Source: Blastomonas ursincola
GTDB lineage: Bacteria > Pseudomonadota > Alphaproteobacteria > Sphingomonadales > Sphingomonadaceae
Assembly (NCBI RefSeq): GCF_013607875.1
Contig: NZ_VDES01000002.1
Location: 699,638 to 763,637, forward strand
Direction of reading: 5' to 3'
DNA length: 64,000 nt
Position numbers and translations under genes: made by a program. The notes beneath the pieces are model-generated. The model saw only the letters and a program-made list of their open reading frames with translations, was not told where the DNA came from and did no database searches. This document shows, piece after piece, positions 61,568 to 64,000 of the stretch. Position 1 is the stretch's first letter. The number at the start of each line of letters is the position of its first letter.

Positions 61568-61648
61568 GTCACCCCCGCGAAGGCGGGGGCCCGCTTTCCA
61601 TTTCCCCGGATACGCAAAAGCGGGATTCCCACGTTCGAGGGAATGACG
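61568..61648 (+). repeat. Bipartite REP-like element, copy 3
   Basis: GTCACCCCCGCGAAGGCGGGGG and AAAAGCGGGATTCCCACG with TTCGAGGGAATGACG repeat the layout of the elements at 17444-17525 and 36995-37073 (same orientation as the latter). It follows the DUF4893 gene after 14 bases and may serve as its terminator. Confidence 0.85.
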
Positions 61649-61718
61649 GGCGGAAACCCATTGGCGTAACCGCATCAAGGCGTTAGCCTGACCCCAACAC
61701 ATGTCTGGGGAGACACTC

Positions 61719-63056
61719 ATGCCGGTCGCCAAGTTTCTCGCGCGCGCTGTTGCCGCATCCGCCCTCGCGCTTGTCGCAGCCACGCCACTCGCTGCGCAGG
61801 ACACGATCCGTGCCGATATCGCCGCCGATATGTCGGGGCTGATGGACCTGTACCGCGACCTGCACGCCAATCCGGAACTGAGCTTCCAGGAAGTGCGCAC
61901 CGCCAAGAAGCTCGCCGTCGAAGCGCGCAGGCTGGGCTTCGAGGTGACCGAGGGCGTCGGCAAGACCGGCGTGGTCGCGGTGATGAAGAACGGCCCCGGC
62001 CCGGTGGTAATGCTGCGCGCTGATATGGACGGGCTGCCGGTGGTCGAACAGACCGGGCTGCCCTTTGCCAGCAAGGTGCGCGCGATGAGCCCGGCGGGGA
62101 TCGAGACCGGGGTGATGCACGCCTGCGGCCACGACACGCACATGACCGGCTGGGTCGCGACCGCGCGGCAGCTGGTCAAGCGCAAGGCCGAATGGTCGGG
62201 CACGCTGGTGATGATCCTGCAGCCGGCGGAGGAGATCGGCTCGGGCGCGGTGGCGATGCTCAATGACGGGCTGTTCACGCGCTTTCCCAAGCCGCAATAT
62301 GTGCTGGGCTTTCACGATGCCGCGCAGGCCCCGGCCGGTTTCATCGGCTATACGCCGGGCTTCGCGCTCGCCAATGTCGACAGCGTCGACATCAAGGTGA
62401 AGGGTCTGGGCGGGCACGGCGCCTATCCGCAATCGACCAAGGACCCGATCGTGCTCGCCGCGCGCATCGTCACCACGCTGCAGACGCTGATCAGCCGCGA
62501 GCTCGATCCGCAGGATGCTGCCGTGGTCACCGTCGGCAGCTTCCAGGCAGGCGCCAAGCACAATATCATCTCGGACGAGGCGACGCTGCTGCTGACCGTG
62601 CGCAGCTATTCGGACGAGACCCGCGCGAAGATCCTCGACGGGATCAAGCGGATCGCGAAGGGAGAGGCGATTGCCGCCGGCGTGCCCGAGGACAGGATGC
62701 CCGAGGTCAAGCTTGCCGATACCTTCACCCCGGCGGTCTATAACAGCCCCGAATTCACCACCGAGATCGGCACGTTCCTGAAAGGCCGGTTCGGCGAACA
62801 GCGCGTCGCGCAGGTCGCGCCATCGATGGGCGGCGAGGATTTCAGCCGTTTCTACCGGGCCGATCCGGACAATATCAAGAGCATGATCTTCTGGGTCGGC
62901 GGGGTGCCTTTGGCGGAATATACCAAGGCGAAGAAGGAGGGCATTGAAATGCCCTCGCTGCACAGCCCGTTCTGGGCGCCCGAGGCCGATACCGTCATCG
63001 CGACCGCCGCCGAGGCGATGACCGCGATGACGCTCAAGCTGATGAAAAAGCCCTGA
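61719..63056 (+). CDS. Secreted M20-family amidohydrolase
   Basis: A 445-residue binuclear-zinc amidohydrolase with a signal peptide (MPVAKFLARAVAASALALVAATPLAA). Metal and catalytic residues are in LRADMDGLPV, HACGHDTHMTGWVATA and LQPAEEIGSGA, and the dimerisation/lid domain lies around KVKGLGGHGAYPQSTKDPIVLAARIV. Members hydrolyse N-acyl amino acids, aminobenzoyl-glutamate or hippurate; the secreted form suggests use of extracellular N-acyl amino acids. GGGGAG precedes the ATG at 61719; an ATG at 61701 is upstream. The stop abuts the converging mipZ stop. Confidence 0.92.
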   Translation: MPVAKFLARAVAASALALVAATPLAAQDTIRADIAADMSGLMDLYRDLHANPELSFQEVRTAKKLAVEARRLGFEVTEGVGKTGVVAVMKNGPGPVVMLRADMDGLPVVEQTGLPFASKVRAMSPAGIETGVMHACGHDTHMTGWVATARQLVKRKAEWSGTLVMILQPAEEIGSGAVAMLNDGLFTRFPKPQYVLGFHDAAQAPAGFIGYTPGFALANVDSVDIKVKGLGGHGAYPQSTKDPIVLAARIVTTLQTLISRELDPQDAAVVTVGSFQAGAKHNIISDEATLLLTVRSYSDETRAKILDGIKRIAKGEAIAAGVPEDRMPEVKLADTFTPAVYNSPEFTTEIGTFLKGRFGEQRVAQVAPSMGGEDFSRFYRADPDNIKSMIFWVGGVPLAEYTKAKKEGIEMPSLHSPFWAPEADTVIATAAEAMTAMTLKLMKKP

Positions 63057-63875
63057 TCAGATCAGCTGCGGCTGCCGTTCCGGCGAGCGGCTGCCCACGC
63101 CCGGCAGGTTGAGCGCGGAGACCATCTCGCGCAATTCCTGCCGCGCGATGATGTGGCTGGTGCCGAGGTCCGCGAGATGGCCCTTGTCGAGCAGCGTGAG
63201 GCCCGAGGGGAAGAGTTCGCGATAGACCACGCGCTCGGACAGGCCCTGGACATAGCGGAAGCCGACGCGTTTCGACAATTCGGCGAGCGCGGCATCGAGC
63301 CTGCGCTTGTTGCGCGCGTCGGTCTGCTGGGTGCGGTTGCGTAGGACCACCCAGTCGATCTCGATCCCGTCGGTCTTGGCGCGCGCCTTGCGCGCTTCCC
63401 AGATCAGCTCGGCATAGAAGCTCAGGCGGCGGACCTTGAAATTTTCCGGATCGACCTGGCCGATCAGGTCGAAATCGACGAAGCTGTCGTTGAGCGGAGT
63501 GACCAGCGTGTCGGCGCGGGTGGCGACGAAGCGCGCGAACTTGTCGTCGCGCCCCGGCGTGTCATAGACCAGGAAATCGCAATCGCCGCTCAGCGCTTCG
63601 ACCATCTGTTCGAGCCGCGCCTGGTTGTCGTCCTTGAACACCTCGAACTTCGGCGTGGGCAGCTCGATGCCGCGGCGCTGCTGGGTCTGGACGCGGTTTT
63701 CCAGATAGCGGTGCAGCGTGCGCTGGCGCGGATCGAGGTCGATCGCGCTGACGCGAAAGCCCAGATACGACAAGGCGACGGCGACATGCACCGCGCTGGT
63801 CGATTTGCCGGTGCCGCCCTTTTCATTGGCAAACACGATGTGATGCGGAGACGCCTTGCGCGTCATCATGTCCAT
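63057..63875 (-). CDS. mipZ: Division-plane positioning ATPase MipZ
   Basis: MipZ is the ParA/MinD-family ATPase that forms a bipolar gradient with ParB and inhibits FtsZ away from midcell in alphaproteobacteria. The deviant Walker A is FANEKGGTGKSTSAVHVAVALSYLGFRVSAIDLDPRQRTL, DFLVYDTPGRDDKFARFVATRADTLVTPLNDSFVDFDLIG holds the second motif, and the alphaproteobacterial-type helices follow (FPSGLTLLDKGHLADLGTSHIIARQELREMVSAL). The start at 63875 (MDMMTRKASPHHIVF) is chosen because GGAAAGACC precedes it; 63905 is an earlier ATG. panC is often upstream; only about 95 bases remain in the window and show no gene. Confidence 0.93.
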   Translation of the reverse strand: MDMMTRKASPHHIVFANEKGGTGKSTSAVHVAVALSYLGFRVSAIDLDPRQRTLHRYLENRVQTQQRRGIELPTPKFEVFKDDNQARLEQMVEALSGDCDFLVYDTPGRDDKFARFVATRADTLVTPLNDSFVDFDLIGQVDPENFKVRRLSFYAELIWEARKARAKTDGIEIDWVVLRNRTQQTDARNKRRLDAALAELSKRVGFRYVQGLSERVVYRELFPSGLTLLDKGHLADLGTSHIIARQELREMVSALNLPGVGSRSPERQPQLI

Positions 63876-64000
63876 GGTCTTTCCAGCCCCTTCCAGCAGG
63901 CCCATGATTGTGCCAGTGCTGCAGTGTGAATCGCTTGGGCCATCCGCCCGGCGATGTTGCCGCGTTCCCTATCGGAGGCTTTACCAAGGTGCAAATCTTA

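Noticed and set aside
63906-64000. Possible start of a panC gene upstream of mipZ
   Set aside because: The remaining 95 bases show no panC-like frame; the gene order is inferred from other genomes only.

Overview
The window is about 64 kb of GC-rich chromosomal DNA (low-GC pockets only near 16.7-17.1 kb and 28.5 kb). Its gene set and gene order point to a sphingomonad (Alphaproteobacteria, Sphingomonadales). The clues are the ispH-thrB-rnhA operon, nagZ-scpA-scpB-tatABC, UbiK-YbjN-proC, a serC-serA pair behind a serC-type RNA leader, MipZ, DUF4893 and PepSY/MsrQ-like proteins, and many short palindromic repeats between genes. The genus cannot be fixed from the sequence alone. I see no phage, transposase, plasmid function, CRISPR array, rRNA or tRNA gene.

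Layout. 0-7 kb: a 5'-cut DUF445 protein, SelO, an alpha/beta hydrolase, a glycosyltransferase and the ispH-thrB-rnhA operon. 7-16.7 kb: a lipoprotein, argS, a SPOR protein, nagZ-scpA-scpB-tatA-tatB-tatC, an envelope lipoprotein with an EI24 protein, and a PfkB kinase. 16.7-18 kb: a repeat-rich gap with a small membrane protein gene and a candidate small ORF followed by four hairpins. 18-29.6 kb: TlyA, TspO, UbiK, YbjN, ProC, LOG, extensin-like, MsrQ-like, PepSY, serC-serA, PilZ, MarR-like and CoA-ester lyase. 29.7-33.6 kb: clpB behind a putative RpoH promoter, then a DUF2891 lipoprotein. 33.7-37.9 kb: circularly permuted ATP-grasp, alpha-E, transglutaminase and the proteasome relative Anbu. 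38-42.4 kb: a sorbosone-dehydrogenase-like protein, a small protein with HPF, and an M13 peptidase.

42.5-56.9 kb looks like a phosphate-scavenging and secretion island. It has a Tat-exported PhoD-type phosphatase, a small TPR protein, a beta-helix lipoprotein, a TonB-dependent receptor and gspC-D-E-F-G-H, with Pho-box-like 11-bp repeats in two promoter regions. The type II secretion cluster stops after gspH. The start region of gspH is built from intergenic repeat DNA, so the GspH leader is unusually long. 56.9-64 kb: an FMN alpha-hydroxy-acid dehydrogenase, a secreted hypothetical, a YpfJ-type zinc peptidase, a patatin, a DUF4893 protein, an M20 amidohydrolase and MipZ.

The best candidates for less-described biology are the ATP-grasp/alpha-E/transglutaminase/Anbu operon, the repeat-derived leader of GspH in a split T2SS locus, the small ORF with tandem hairpins at 17.6-17.8 kb, and palindromic repeats that abut or supply ribosome binding sites.
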